Origin: Solea solea
Lineage: Eukaryota > Chordata > Actinopteri > Pleuronectiformes > Soleidae
NCBI RefSeq assembly: GCF_958295425.1
Contig: NC_081147.1
Span: 5,601,290 to 5,665,289 of the forward strand
Direction of reading: 5' to 3'
Length of the DNA: 64,000 nucleotides
Numbering within the stretch: the stretch's first letter is position 1; the number at the start of each line of letters is the position of its first letter. The notes under the pieces are model-generated. The model saw only the letters and a list, made by a program, of their open reading frames with translations, had not been told where the DNA came from and searched no databases. Of the stretch, positions 46,501 to 58,703 are shown in pieces. A program made the translations under genes and the position numbers.

Positions 46501-47392
46501 GGAGTTACATCAATAAGTTCAAGTGGAATATGAAAACCAATTCAAGGAGACAACTGAGTCCAGGAATCAGAGCAGGTAGGCAGAGAGTAGAGGCGACACA
46601 GTCTGGGGATCAACACTGAGCGTTTCCAGGGTCCAGGATACAGCAAACTGCTGCAGATCCAAAAGGAAACAAAGTTATTGGAATCCAAAGGAGCAGAGGT
46701 GGCTGAGTGTGGCACGTCTGTGAGGCAGGTGATACTGAAGCACAAATACATGAGCACACAAACCAGCAGGGGAAAACAAGTACAAAACCTCAAGGTGCAG
46801 AGGAAAGAAGGCAATCATTGCTTCCTCTCTACCACTTAGTGAGTAAGACAATATGGAGTCTCGTGGGTTAAACCAGACTTTTACACATCTTCTGGCTCAT
46901 TGAGTTGATTAAGTGATTTGTCTCAGTGAATGTAGTGGGAGAACAGGAATCCGGAAGCAAAACACAGCCACACACACATACACAGAAGGGAAGAACACAG
47001 ATGAAACAAACAACCTGGAAGAGTAAAGGCAACAATTAAACATCAGGGGGAAACCATGGCAGGAGGAAGCAGATCTCCGTTATTAAGTTGCATTATGGAA
47101 GGATTATGGTCTATTAAATTAGATTTACACAAAGTGGTACAATCCCACTGTATCTTTATTCTGTTTTTTTGCAAATTTTTGTAACTCACTGGCATAGTCT
47201 TAGGCCTGGTCAACACAGGATGCATATGCAGTGCAGGACAGCTGCCATTGGTGCATATCTGATCTGGTGTATATCACACAGCTTTGTTGTTCACACATGG
47301 AGTGTGTTTGCTGTGGAGCTGCTGCTATATTTTATTTAGGGTTTGCCTTTGAAACTCAGACAAATACACTCTAAAATATTCAAACTACTCAT
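46501..47392. other. Non-coding DNA, nothing recognised
   Basis: No gene or confident repeat was recognised. Confidence 0.4.
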
Positions 47393-47393
47393 G

Positions 47394-47425
<32 letters not shown>

Positions 47426-47470
47426 CTTATATATACTGTATATATATATAAACATATATACAGTATATAT
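47393..47470. repeat. TA-rich microsatellite
   Basis: TA runs separated by ACTT, CTG and CAG interruptions. Confidence 0.85.
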
Positions 47471-47578
47471 AGTAAAGGACAAAGTACCCTCATTTGTCTA
47501 CTACAAATAGCAATGTTTTTAACTTCTCCAACTATATCACAGAATTCATTATTTGATGTCAAATGCAAGGAATGCCAT

Positions 47579-47638
47579 TGTTACAATCTACCCCACTACC
47601 AGGGTATGTTGTAACACAAGCTGGGGTAAATTGTAACA
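47579..47638. repeat. 16-bp inverted repeat (hairpin)
   Basis: TGTTACAATCTACCCC at 47579-47594 and GGGGTAAATTGTAACA at 47623-47638 pair with one mismatch across a 28-base loop. It lies about 370 bases beyond the C-terminal end of the Pogo-like relic and may be that element's end structure. Confidence 0.7.
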
Positions 47639-48009
47639 GTAAGATTGAAGGACTAAAAACTGAGACTACACCACAAAATACATATCTTTATAACTTTATT
47701 GTGCATGTGCCAACACTAAAGCATCTTCCTGTGCTTTACTAAGAACAAAAAGAACTCATCACTGATGGCTAAATGAAGAACAGTGTCAGTGGTATGGATC
47801 CTAACATTAGAAGAGCTTTCTTAAAGAACATGTTCTGATAATACCAATGAATGTTACACATACAAATGGAAACCTTCAGCAGGAGGTCAGAAGTAGCTCA
47901 TAATCAACGTAAAATTACAGGAAGACATTTGACAGTTAGTAAAACAACAAACATGCCCACTGTGTCTGTCTTAAATGATAAAACATGAACTTGAGTGTGT
48001 GTTACCCAT

Positions 48010-48400
48010 CTAATCAGAATGATCAGAGTCACAGTGGTGACATATGTATGTGGGTTTTCCAGGGGTGCAGTTTTTGTGGGCCCAGAACTTGCAATTTGCA
48101 CATCTGATCCACTTTTCTTTGGATTTGGAATTTCCAAAGGGCTCCATGCACACAATGCAAAAATCATCTTCATCTGAGATGTGATAGCCCACACTGGGCG
48201 GCTTTTTTGAACCTTGTTCTCTGAGGTTCTCCAATTTCTTGCAGTATCTGCTCAGTGTCACATGGCAGATGGAGTAGTCTTAGGCAACTGACCTGAACTG
48301 AACTGTTTTTCCCTGCCTCATTTCTTGTATTTGTGTGTCATTTCTGGTGATTATTTCTGCTTTCTTAACAATGTCATGGGAAAAAGTATTGATAACAAAT
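48010..48400 (-). pseudogene. Collapsed Pogo-like transposase: HTH joined to C-terminal PHD finger
   Basis: On the minus strand, ~48400-48200 encodes a psq/CENPB-type helix-turn-helix as in Pogo transposases (FRSVA, then HVTLSRYCKKL), with a frameshift or stop around 48265. Directly after it, at 48175-48010, comes a C4HC3 PHD-type finger (CIVCMEPF, then WIRCANCKFWAHKNC, then YICHHCDSD), which ends many Pogo/Tigger-like transposases. The DDE catalytic domain normally found between them is absent, so this is an internally deleted copy. The longest intact frame is 48010-48261 (83 codons). Not expected to be active; all eight zinc ligands of the PHD finger remain. Confidence 0.65.
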
Positions 48401-51400
48401 TAAAAATGGCAGGTCAGTTCCACATTCGAGTAATATTATGGCGTGGGAGGATGACATGGGGCAGTGACCTCACATGACGTATGAGGATAATTTAATTATT
48501 TTGGGCTGTTGTGAGGTGTGGATGGTTGATTGAATGAATTAAATGAAATAATGAATTTAAAAAAAAATCGACAATGTAACTTGGTTATAATTGTTCAACA
48601 TACCAACTGTTACTTGGGACACCAACTCAGAGCACTAACAACCCTTAATCATGATTAGCTGTGGTTTTACCTCGACATCACCTTGAAAGTGCTACCGTCA
48701 ATTCATAGCCCAGCCACTTCTCTGATACTGGATGATCGGTAACATTATTTCAACAAAGTAAAACAAACAGTCGCAGGGTAGTTTATTCAAATTCAAGGCT
48801 TTTAGCCGCAGTGTGTTTCCTCGTATTAGGAAAAAGGTTTGTTCCGTGCTTTGCTTTCACATTCCCGTCTTGCTTGTGGCCAAAGATCAAAGCACCACTG
48901 TTAAATTAAAGCCTTTCACATAAACCAACTGGTTTTATGGCAACCCCTGATGATAACTGTTGTAGTGATATTATCTGTCAACGTTGTTGTCCTGCTGCTG
49001 CATAAAGCAACACGACTACTGACCACTCTCACAACAATAATGGGGGGTGTCTACTTCCATGTTTCTGCCAGAAATATGTCTGTAAAATGAGTATGACTCA
49101 GGGAAAAAATAGGCAAGACTTTTATTTCCAAAGCAACATGCAACATTTCAAGCAGTTTTGCTTCTCAGAACAGTGTCCCTTGATGAAAAATTAGACATTC
49201 CATGACAGGTACTGATTGCACAGATATCTCAGGCTTAAAAAATGTCCCTACAAGACTGTTAGGGGCGAAAATGAATGCATTTTACCCTAAAAAAAATATA
49301 AATTGTAATGGAGGCATATAAGAAAGTATTCGGTACATAGTTTACTATTGAGATTCTTTCTACTGAGTTACTCTGATCACCAGTTTCAGAATTATGTCAT
49401 GTTTAAAGTGCAATTCACCACTTGGATGCACCACATTTAAGAGATGATTAATGTTTTGCATTTTTTCATTGATTTTCTTTTTTTTTTATGTCAACCTGCT
49501 TGATGGACAGAACTACAGGCTCTGTTGCACACCATCACCAAAGCGTTTCATGGACTGACTAAGCTAAATCTACAGCTGTTCTTCCTTAAATTATAAACAG
49601 ATCCAGAAGATAATAAAACAGAACAGCTTATGAAGAAAAGTGACTGCAGTATAGCAGAGGAAGATTTTGTCTTCATGATATTTTACTCTCAATGCCTGGC
49701 CTGTGTTTTAGCTGAAGGAGAAAGAGGAAATGAAAAAGTATAGCATGTCTCAGTTTTTTAGCCACTGTCCTTATGCTGATCTGTTTGTCTGAAAGTAATC
49801 TCTCAAAGCTTTTATGTATCCACCATTACTGAATACTTTTAATAACTGTTGTTTAATATCCTTTTCAACTTATGCAAAAATAAATAATTTTTATTATTTA
49901 TTATTATAATATTATTATAATTATATTAATAATTTATATTTATATTAAAGGGGTTATTTACTACTAAAACAATGTTCCCAAGTCATATTCACATCTTGTT
50001 TGCTCGTATGTTTTCTGAAAGGTAGGTCAAAGCTTCCAGATTAAAGCATCTCTCAAGTAAGCTAATTATTTGGTTAAAAGGCTTCAGATAAGGAGAGAGG
50101 TAAGACCTGGGTACATTTTGTCTCGCATTACCATGATGGACAACTCTATGAGCTAAAAAGGTTTTCCAAAACATTGTAATACCACATATACATTATGTCA
50201 CACATCTGGTCTGTTTTCATTGATGACTGGTTAGAATAGACATGATAGTTTACTAGCATTTATTGCATTTGATTTTGTATGAAATGCGTGTGTACTTTGA
50301 CAGCTAGCGGTGCCCCAGTTTAAAATTTAACAGTGCAAGCAAGAGAACTTTAAGATGCTACATCTGTGCCTGTGTACAAGTGGGCCCTGATGCATACCAA
50401 GCATTTACTTGCATATTTATGGGAAATCCAGGCATTGTTATATTGGGTTTTCATTATCGGCAGAAAAAACTATACCAATATCACAATAATAGGCTAATAT
50501 TGGGCAGATACTATCGGACATCCGTAGTCGTCAGGACAAGGTTTTCTTAGTAAAGTTTCCTGGGAATTTCTTGTTGGCTAATAAAGGAATTCCAAATAAA
50601 CTTTACTTGGGATTTGTTGTTTCATTAACAAGGCATTTTTAAGTAGGTTTACATGGAATTCTTTATTCTACTAGCAAATAAATCAAGTATACAACGACTA
50701 CTCTTATTACATCAACACAATTATCCTATGCAAAAAGTTGTGCCTGGTGTGCCACACGAAAGCAAAGTGTAGAGCCATACTTTAATTATTTCAAAACACA
50801 CCATTTCCATATATAATTTATATTCGTAAACGTTGTTTTGAACCTTAAGATTCTATAGCTATGTTTCACTGTGCTGTGTCGGCAAAATAAGTCTGCTAAT
50901 TAGTACTCTGAAGTAAAGCTAGAGCTGATGAGAAGGTCATTAGTTGATAAAAAAGTATTAGATAAATTATAATTTTAAATTCTCGCTATTTATTATGATT
51001 TATCTGAATGGTTACCCTGAAGATATTTTTGTGCCAAAGTGGTAAATGTACAGACACTGTCATACCCTCAGCCACACTGCTAGCAGGCCTTTAGTATGAC
51101 TAATTATTATACCCTGGGGTGAATATGTAAATTTATTCTAATTATTTTGGGGGAAATCATCTGCCTCCATCAAAAGAAAAGGCAGTGCTTTATATGATTG
51201 GGTTCAGTTTGGTCTGTTTGGATGTTGATTGCAGTACACTTAACTCTTACTGGAGTTGAACTCTTTCTACCACCTCCTCCTTGACTTTGGTTGTTTTTCC
51301 TAACTGCTCTGGTCCTGATACACATGGTTTAGCTGATTGTTCACCCCCATCACACCTTGAAGGACAACACAGGTATTCCACAATTTTTTACAGACACAGA

Positions 51401-51700
51401 CACATCAACTCCATATTCAGCTTGTCCCCCAGATAAAGCACCCTGCCCGCTAGTACAGCAGTCTCATTTACATTTCTTGCAGAATATTTTTGTCCACATC
51501 AACCTTTTATTCAGTTGTTTGTCATACAATTCATGCAGACTGGCTTTGAACAGTGGATTCCACACAGCATCAGTCTCTGGATGTCTTTTGTACAAACTCT
51601 CAATATGCTCACCATGATACAGATAAAAATCCAAGGAATGTTGAATGTGCAGCTAGGTCCTCATTTGCCCAGACCCTTGAGCTTTGATCACAATACAGAA
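48401..51700. other. Long non-coding stretch, nothing recognised
   Basis: AT-rich, including ATT/TAATA runs at 49880-49950. No exon, RNA gene or confident transposon was recognised. Confidence 0.4.
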
Positions 51701-51705
51701 TAATG

Positions 51706-51800
51706 CTGCATTCCATTTATATCAGAAATCAGAAGTCGTAACTAGAAGTGATGTCACCCCCGAGTTCACAGAGTTCCAGTTGAGAAGTTGGAAAACCAAA
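51706..51800 (+). repeat. MITE-like repeat, family B copy 2 (partial)
   Basis: 'ctgcattccatttatatcag' followed by 'aagtcgtaac' and 'agtgatgtcacccccgagtt' parallels the start of 18623-18993. The right part is degraded. Confidence 0.45.
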
Positions 51801-52180
51801 CATATCTTGGGCCACTGTTAATTCAGGGCCACTTGAGAACAATGCTCTACATTGCATTTTAAGTAAATTAATAAAAATAGTGGAGTTGGATATCTAATTT
51901 CTGACTTCTCTGTTTCATCCAGGGTTAGGATGTCCTTGATTATCGTTTTAACAATCCCCCCCCCAGCACCTGGGCGAAGGTGCTGCCATCTTCCAGCTGA
52001 GATGGTTTAAATTTATAGCAAATTTGAACAGAATTGGCAAAAAAAAATAATGTAATAGAAAATACATATAAATAAGTAAAAATTGTTAATGGAAAAATAC
52101 CCCCTCCAAAGAATAATGGAGCTGGGAACTTGTCATTTGGTCCACACATTTCTGGAACATGTGAGCCTTGTCTGGTGAAG
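51801..52180. other. Non-coding DNA, nothing recognised
   Basis: No gene or confident repeat was recognised. A C-run lies near 51955-51964. Confidence 0.4.
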
Positions 52181-53005
52181 ATTTGATTTGATTTGATTTA
52201 TTGGGATCTCCATTAGCTGGGGCCATAGCCATTGAATCGATTTTTGCTACTTGAATGATCTGTCCAGGCATGGTGTTCCATTTACACATGGCTCTGTATA
52301 CTACAGTACGGTTTGCTCTGTTTGTTTTCACCTTTGGTTGTGTGAATTTGCCTCCTGAGGCATGCCTGTTATTGTAATCATGTTCATCAGAACTGAAAAA
52401 AAAAAACATTTAAACGATACCCTTGGCAATTTAGTCACTGAAATATTTCTAGTAAAATTAAGCAATGAGGCAGTAAATCTATTCTTAACACTTATAGGGT
52501 AGTTATAGGTTATATAGGTTATATATATAGGTTATATATTATAGGTTATATAGGTAGTTATAGGGCCTTATAGGATAGGCAGTTATGCATTATATTCACA
52601 TTAGATATGTATGAACACCTTAATAAACAGAGTGCCACCTTATTCTGAGCAATTTTCATTTTTGTTTGGCAGCACCTGACCAAACCTCTGAACAATAGTC
52701 TAGATGAGCTAAGACAATGGTTTTAATGACATTTCCCATTATATTTTTAGGTAAGAAATTTGAGTATCTCCTTATAACTGAGAGACCTCGGCCCATTTTA
52801 ATTACCACCTTGTCAATATGTTGAGCCCAGGATAATTTACTATCTAAAAAAATGCCCAGAAGTTTGTTCTTTTGAACTTTTTCAACTGCCATACCTTTAA
52901 CATACAAATTCAATTTTGGATCATTACATAACAGATGTTTTGTCCCGAATACACATTAAGAACCAGTTTGTTATTTGTTACCCATTCCAGTGCCGACTGC
53001 AATTC
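52181..53005 (-). pseudogene. LINE (CR1/L2/jockey group) ORF2 C-terminal part and 3' end, minus strand
   Basis: Minus-strand RT thumb/C-terminal coding DNA: ALEWVTNNKLVLNV (near 52990-52945, then a frameshift), KLLGIFLDSKLSWAQHIDK, KMGRGLSVIRRYSNFLP and LAHLDYCSEVWS (52913-52656). After a non-matching insert or deletion at about 52400-52650, the end of ORF2 follows (HDYNNRHASGGKFTQ, then VYRAMCKWNTMPGQI). The 3' terminus at 52181-52230 carries 'gatttgatttgattta'-type short tandem repeats, as in many fish LINEs. It continues the RT segment at 55441-55810, from which it is separated by a later L2 insertion. Confidence 0.75.
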
Positions 53006-53292
53006 AAGAATCAAGAATTTTTTATTGTCATTATGAGAACATAATGAGATTTTGCAGTGACTTCCGGCTTAAGGCACACAAAAAACAACATAGATTGTTT
53101 TTGGCTTTGATGTTCCTGCACCGCTTTCCTGATGGAAGCGGTACAAAAAAGCGTTGCCCGGGTGTGTGGAATCTGTTGCTATGCGTCTAGCCCTCCTCTG
53201 GACTCGGGCAGCATAAACTCAGTCCAGATCTGGTAGACGGCATCCCACAATCCCCTGTGCTGTCCTCACCACCCAGGCTATAGGTTCTTCCA
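53006..53292 (-). repeat. L2-like LINE 3' region, minus strand
   Basis: Minus-strand sequence 'gaggacagcacaggggattg' then 'ccgtctaccagatctggact' and 'ccgcttccatcaggaaagcg' matches the end of ORF2 and 3' UTR of L2-type fish LINEs. It terminates 'aatgacaataaaaaattctt' with 'gattcttg' repeats. It joins directly to the endonuclease segment above it, so the middle of this copy is missing. Confidence 0.65.
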
Positions 53293-53915
53293 TTTTGTGC
53301 CTCTGGATTAGCGTTCACCTGGCTGCTAATCTGGCAGCACAGCTCCTCCAGTGCTAATTTAGTATTAGCTTGCGGTGGTATGTAGGCTGCTATGATCATG
53401 ACAGAGCTGAGTTCTCTAACCGGTTTAAACGGTCTGCAATTCACAGCCAGATATTCCAAATCGGGCGAGCAGAAAGTTCCAATTATTCTTGTGGCTGTAC
53501 ACCACAAGTTGGGAATGTACAGTGCCAAACCTCTGCCTCTTGTCTTGCCTGAAGCTGCAGCCCTGTCGGACCAGAACAGAGAGTTCCCCGCCAGCTCCAC
53601 CGCTGCATCGGGGAAGTTGGTATTCAGCCAGGTCTTGGTGAAGATCGCCACACAGCTGTCTGTCTTAAGTGAGACAATCCTAAGTCGAATCTCGTCCAGT
53701 TTATTGGCGAATGACCTGGGGTTAGCGAGGAGGAGACTGGGCAGCGCCGGTCTGTGTGGTTTAGCATGTAGCCTAGCACGCACCCCGTTCCGCTTGCCCC
53801 GCTTTTGTTTACTATGTCTCCTTTGTCTCCTGGGCCACAGAAGGGGGATGATGAGAGCCTCTGTGGTTCGCTGCAGTTCGGGTGGGACACAATCCAGTTT
53901 TGGAGGTGGGCAAAG
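53293..53915 (-). pseudogene. L2/Maui-like LINE endonuclease (APE) fragment, minus strand
   Basis: About 205 codons of an apurinic-type endonuclease: LLANPRSFANKLDEIRL, FTKTWLNTNFPDAAVEL, WSDRAAASGKTRGRGLALYI, then CSPDLEYLAVNCRPF and AAYIPPQANTKLALEEL. The metal-binding glutamate of the usual ETWL motif is lysine (KTWL), so the nuclease would be inactive. The coding ends just before the GDFN motif, and that motif is found instead on the plus strand immediately beyond 53915. Confidence 0.8.
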
Positions 53916-55275
53916 ACTTGGTGGAGGTGGAGACTTTAACCAGTGCAATTTACGGACTGTATTCCCCAAATACTACCAGCATACTACTCCATTGCTTTTA
54001 AATCAGGCAACGAGGCTGAGTACAAAGCTGCCAAGTATGGACTGAGACAAGCCATCACAGCAGCAAAGAGGCAGCACAGAGAGAAGCTGGACAGCTGGGC
54101 TTGCAGCACATCACAGACTACAGGACCACCACCAGCACCATCAGTCCTACAGACAGCCTGCCAGATGACCTCAACACATTTTACACCCACTTTGAGGCTA
54201 CAACCAACAGCACAGAGGCTCACACACACCTGGGCCACCGGACTCCCCTCACCGCCACCAACAGTCTCTTCAGATCAGGTACACAAAGTCCTGAAGAGAA
54301 TCAACCCCAATAAAGCAGCAGGACCAGACAACATCCCTGGCCGTGCTCTCAGAGCATGTGCCAACGAGCTGGCTGACCTCTTCACCTCCATCTTCAACCT
54401 CTCCCTAAGCCAGAGCACCGTCCCCTCCTGCTTCAAAACCACAACCATCGTCCCCCTCCCCAAGAAGAGCCAACCCACCTGCCTGAATGACTACAGACCA
54501 GTAGCACTCACTCCAATCATTATGAAATGCTTCGAGAGAGTGGTGCTGGCGCACATCCAGAGCAGTATCCCGGATACACTGGACCCCCTACAGTATGCCT
54601 ACCGGCCCAACCGGTCCACCTCAGACGCCATCACAGCCATCCTCCACTATTCCCTGTCCCACCTGGAAAATAGAGACTCCTACATCAGGATGCTCTTTCT
54701 AGAATACAGCTCTGCCTTCAATACGGTCATTCCCTACAAACTCACCCACAAATGGCAATAAGACATCAGCCAGCATCATCACAAACATTGAAACTCCACA
54801 GGGATGTGTCCTCAGCCCCATCCTCTACACCCTGTTCACACATGACTGCGTCGCCTCCCACAAGGACAACACCATCCTGAAGTTTGCGGACGACACTGCA
54901 GTGATAGGACGCATCACTGCGGGGGACGAAGCAACCTACAGTACAGAGGTTGCCAGTCTAGTGTCATGGTGCGAGGACTACAACCTCACCCTAAACACAG
55001 ACACGACGAAGGAGATGAGAGTGGACATGAGGAAGGAGAGGAGACATCATCAACCACTGTTTATCCGGGAGCTTGAAGTGGAGCGGGTGAGCAGCTTTAA
55101 GTACCTCGGGGTCCACATCACTGATGTACATTTATATCCTTTTTTTTATACTATTTCTTGTTTACTTTTTGCTGGTATTTTTGAGTGGACAGCAAAGTAA
55201 GAATTTCATTGTACAAGGAAACATGTTTCTTTATTGTGTTTATGACAATAAACACTTTGAATCTTTGACTCTTGA
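53916..55275 (+). pseudogene. L2/Maui-like LINE reverse-transcriptase fragment and 3' end, plus strand
   Basis: Starts with the endonuclease C-terminal motif [19 protein letters not shown], then, after a frameshift and a large deletion, [23 protein letters not shown] blocks follow: [38 protein letters not shown] and [13 protein letters not shown]. In the next block, [10 protein letters not shown], the first catalytic aspartate is glutamate. A deletion and a stop lie near 54755, then PQGCVLSPILYTLF and FADDT (54883-54897), FKYLGVHI near 55100, and a 3' end 'gacaataaacactttgaatc' near 55245. Inactive because of the frameshifts, deletions and altered catalytic residue. Confidence 0.85.
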
Positions 55276-55440
55276 ATCTAAAGTCCGGAGTATTTCCCCA
55301 ATTCCCACAGTTCAGCCCTTCTGTACTGGATTAAGGCTTCAAGTCTCTGAATTACAAGTGAAAACACGAACAAAAACACAAAACAAACATAAAAAGGCGA
55401 TAGCCTCAAGCTAGAAGATAAAGATGTGCCACTCATCCTT
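55276..55440. other. Non-coding DNA between LINE segments
   Basis: Sequence after the plus-strand L2 tail and before the resumed minus-strand LINE. It may be 3' transduced or unrelated DNA carried with the insertion. Confidence 0.35.
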
Positions 55441-55810
55441 ACTTGTTCCTTGTTCAAGCCATTAGTAAACATTTCAGTTGTGGACTCTGCCATGTATGTT
55501 GTTGAGTCATCAGCATACATTGCAATTTTTGCATATTTCTAAGATTAAAGGTAGTTCATTGGTAAATACAGAATGTAACAGTGGTCCCAGGCAGCTTTCC
55601 TTGTGGAATTCCACAACTTACTGATTTTACCTCAGATAAACTTCTATTAAAGTTCACTGCCTGTTTCCTGTTTGTTAAATTGCTTTCTAGCCAGAGTATT
55701 TTTGCTGCTTTAAAACCATGTGCTTTCAGTTTTTGTAGTAACAGATTGTGATCACTGTGTGATGATGTTGGGTCTGCAGCTTTGACCTCATGTGTCAACT
55801 GTTTGAGAAA
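55441..55810 (-). pseudogene. LINE RT core, minus strand (continues at 53005)
   Basis: Minus-strand RT blocks: DHNLLLQKLKAHGFKAA, LWLESNLTNRKQAV, SLSEVKSVSCGIPQG, then a frameshift, and MYADDSTTYMAESTTEMF near 55500-55450 with the catalytic ADD intact. The next residues, NGLNKE, run up to the breakpoint and continue as LQSALEWV at 53005. The two halves are one old LINE split by the L2 cluster. Confidence 0.8.
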
Positions 55811-56605
55811 TGTGGGGTCAAACTGATAATTATCACATGTCAGTTTGCTTATAGGATAATCATGAGTGCAGCACTGAGAATGCTTTCTTCAGCATTTCAC
55901 GCTTCTTCAAGCACCATGAGAACAAAAAAAAGCCTATGCTCTAATTTTATTTATTGATTCATTGAATTCATTCTAATTAAAAGAATACAGTAAAGGTTAA
56001 TGGTGCACTCTCACATAAACACTGCAACACAGGGGTGTCACAAGGTTATGTGGTATCAACTATAACTCCTTTGAAATGTACACGTACACTGAATTCTGCG
56101 ATACAAAATGACACAATCATATCCTGTGCAACATGACAAATGGTATGACAGCATCATTATATACCATCAAACTACAAGACATGGTCTTTTGCATATCTAT
56201 CTTTTAGCAGAATCTATCCATTTATTTAAAATAAGGCACATTTTAAAACATTTACTATAATAAATGTGTGTTTTTATTATGTTGCTTTGTAGCTGGAAGG
56301 GCAACACAGGTATTGCACATATTAAATTACAGATACTGTTTGTCACCAACTCTGTGTCCAGCATGTAAATTGCCAGCACAGCAGTAAGTTGGGGTTCTCA
56401 TTTTCCCTCCTGCTGAGTGTTTTGTGTCCACAATATCCTGCCATTCACTTATGCAAGTCATTCACATCAGCTTCCAATGGTGATCCCACACTACATCAGT
56501 TGCTGCATGTATTTTGTACAAATATTATCCCAGCCGTGGTAATGTTGTTGCCCTGCTTCAGAGCTGATGTGACATCAAAAAGAATCCAAGGACTGAAGTT
56601 CAGTG
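55811..56605. other. Non-coding DNA, nothing recognised
   Basis: No gene or confident repeat was recognised. It may include degraded upstream parts of the minus-strand LINE. Confidence 0.4.
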
Positions 56606-56608
56606 TAC

Positions 56609-57195
56609 ACTAGGGATGCAACAATAATATTCGGCCTTCAGAGCCAATCCGACCTTCGCTGAATTTACCTGGAGCCAATCAGCTGCAAATGCGGGACTCA
56701 AATGCACAGATTACCCGCTGGTACCTGTCCATGCAGCCATATCCCTGGGCGGAGCAATGACACTGACGGTGACTGCACAGAGAAGCCCTCCGTGCTGACT
56801 GTTACACAGACGCAACAAACACCCACACACACACACACACACACATTCCCATATGAGGACGTTGCCAGCCTTATCATGTTCACATTTGATTGTATTTGTA
56901 GATGTAGTTTTTGTGAGTGGGTTTAAATTGTGTTTAATTTATTGGATAGTACTAAACGTTATATTTATATTTAATTTGTGTGGTTTTATGTTTGCTGTTT
57001 AATTTGATCTGATCTGCACTATTGTTTAAATAAAGTTGTTTGATTATATCTGTGCTTTTAATTATTTTTACAATGCAATATTGCCTTTGCTAGTCTGAGT
57101 AGTTTTATATTAAGATATCAAAACCATACCATTACCATGGCCCAAAAACCGTGATGCATACTGAACCGCAGGAAAACTGTAACTGTTGCACCCAG
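56609..57195. mobile_element. MITE / hAT-like element with CA microsatellite
   Basis: The left end CTAGGGATGCAACA and right end, reverse-complemented, CCTGGGTGCAACAG are imperfect inverted repeats. The right subterminal DNA ('accatggcccaaaaaccgtg') is typical of a common fish element. I see no target duplication and no transposase. A CA run lies at 56822-56847. Confidence 0.45.
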
Positions 57196-58700
57196 GTGTT
57201 GTTTTGTTGTTGTTTTTTTTAACAAGGCAGCCACTGCATCACCATATAAAGCTTCAGTTTTGTTCCTTTTGATTCTGGAGCCAAAAACATGGACTCTTTT
57301 CACAAAGGGCATCTACTGAAGCTAAGATGGTGATCTTACACTATATTTACATTAAAACTCTAATATGTAACTTGTAAACAAATGTGTGTTACATTCAAGC
57401 CATTTTCAAATAATATCTCAGCTTAGCTGCATGTGAATCTCATTTGAGATTTGGGTCTGGAAAGGATATATTCACCTTCACTTCCAAGAGGCGTGATCAA
57501 CAGTAAATGAAAATGCCTCTGTACACAATTGGATAGATCTACAACCAATTAGCCCAATGATCTGGATGACCAATGCAGAGCGACAGAAAACATGTCAACA
57601 AATGTGTGACAAATGTTGTGTCACTCAGGAAGCACACAGGAAGTGATTCATTTCATGTCAACAGCAACTTCACGCTAGTAAAGCGAGACGACTGCAAACA
57701 GGTTGCAGTAAGATTGAAAGAATCGTCCATGAAAACTTTCAGAAGTGAATTTTACTGCTCAAAAAACTTGATCCAGTAGTTTGATGTGATTTTTTTGCTT
57801 GAGCCTGCTTTTAGATGAAGGATGCAGCATATATCGTTTCTTTTCATGAAGACCAAACAGAAGTAAAATAATAACCACATTTTCATGGTGATTGAAGGGA
57901 GATGGGGGAAGTTGTAACAGAGAATAAGAGGAATACACATTTATCATTTATTAGAATCCCAACAATACATTTTAAGACATGTATAATGGATTTGAGAGTG
58001 TTTACTGACCCAGTTTTCTCACAGCATGCACTGAAAAAAGAGGAAAACAGATCGCAGGAGATCATGAGTTGCCAGTTCTGCATACCCCCATTGTGGACAG
58101 CGACTAAAATGCATGCTGAATGAAAGCAGGCTTTGTGCTTTGCAGCACATTAGTGCCCTGCTGTTACATGGCGACCCATTGCCTAGTAGCTTGTAACGGG
58201 AGGGTTGCCAGTTCGGACAGGTCAAGAGACATACAGGTTGAGCAATTGCACCCCACGGATTGGGTTAACAGGACACTCTAGATTGACCCCGGCAATGGAG
58301 GGGTGCAGGGTCTCTATTCTCTTTTAGAAATTAGCTTATTTCCCACTTTTTTATTGTCAGGAAAGATTTTCTTGAAAGGTTAATGGTCTCAATCGACAGT
58401 TCTCCAACAGCACATGGTGTTGATTTTGTAAATTATATTTCCATTTAGAAGGAAATAGATGATAAAAAAATGGCACCTGTGAGTGGATACCGGTGTGATT
58501 GACAGCTGGTATCATCCAGTGAAAGCCTGGTTGCAGATGACACCTCTGAACTTTGGACTGCAAGATGTCAACATGAAGCCGCATATTTAAAGCCAATTAC
58601 AGGATGTGAGTGAGGGTTAGGTTAGGTTAGGGTTGTGTTAGGTATAGGGATGAAGTTAGTTTGTGGGTATGTGTTCAGTCATGGTGTAACATAACGGGGC
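57196..58700. other. Non-coding DNA; possible SINE fragment at 58160-58320
   Basis: No exon was recognised. 'gtaacgggagggttgccagt' near 58193-58212 resembles a tRNA-type head, and 'gacaggtcaagagacataca' follows. Too degraded to be sure. A TTAGG-rich spot lies at 58614-58645. Confidence 0.35.
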
Positions 58701-58703
58701 GTG

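Noticed and set aside
53392..54045. 217-codon plus-strand frame
   Set aside because: Mostly the antisense of the LINE endonuclease. Only its last part ([18 protein letters not shown]) is real LINE coding sequence, and it is included in the plus-strand fragment.
58614..58645. Interstitial telomere repeat
   Set aside because: Only a few TTAGG/TTAGGG-like words, too short and irregular for a telomere array.
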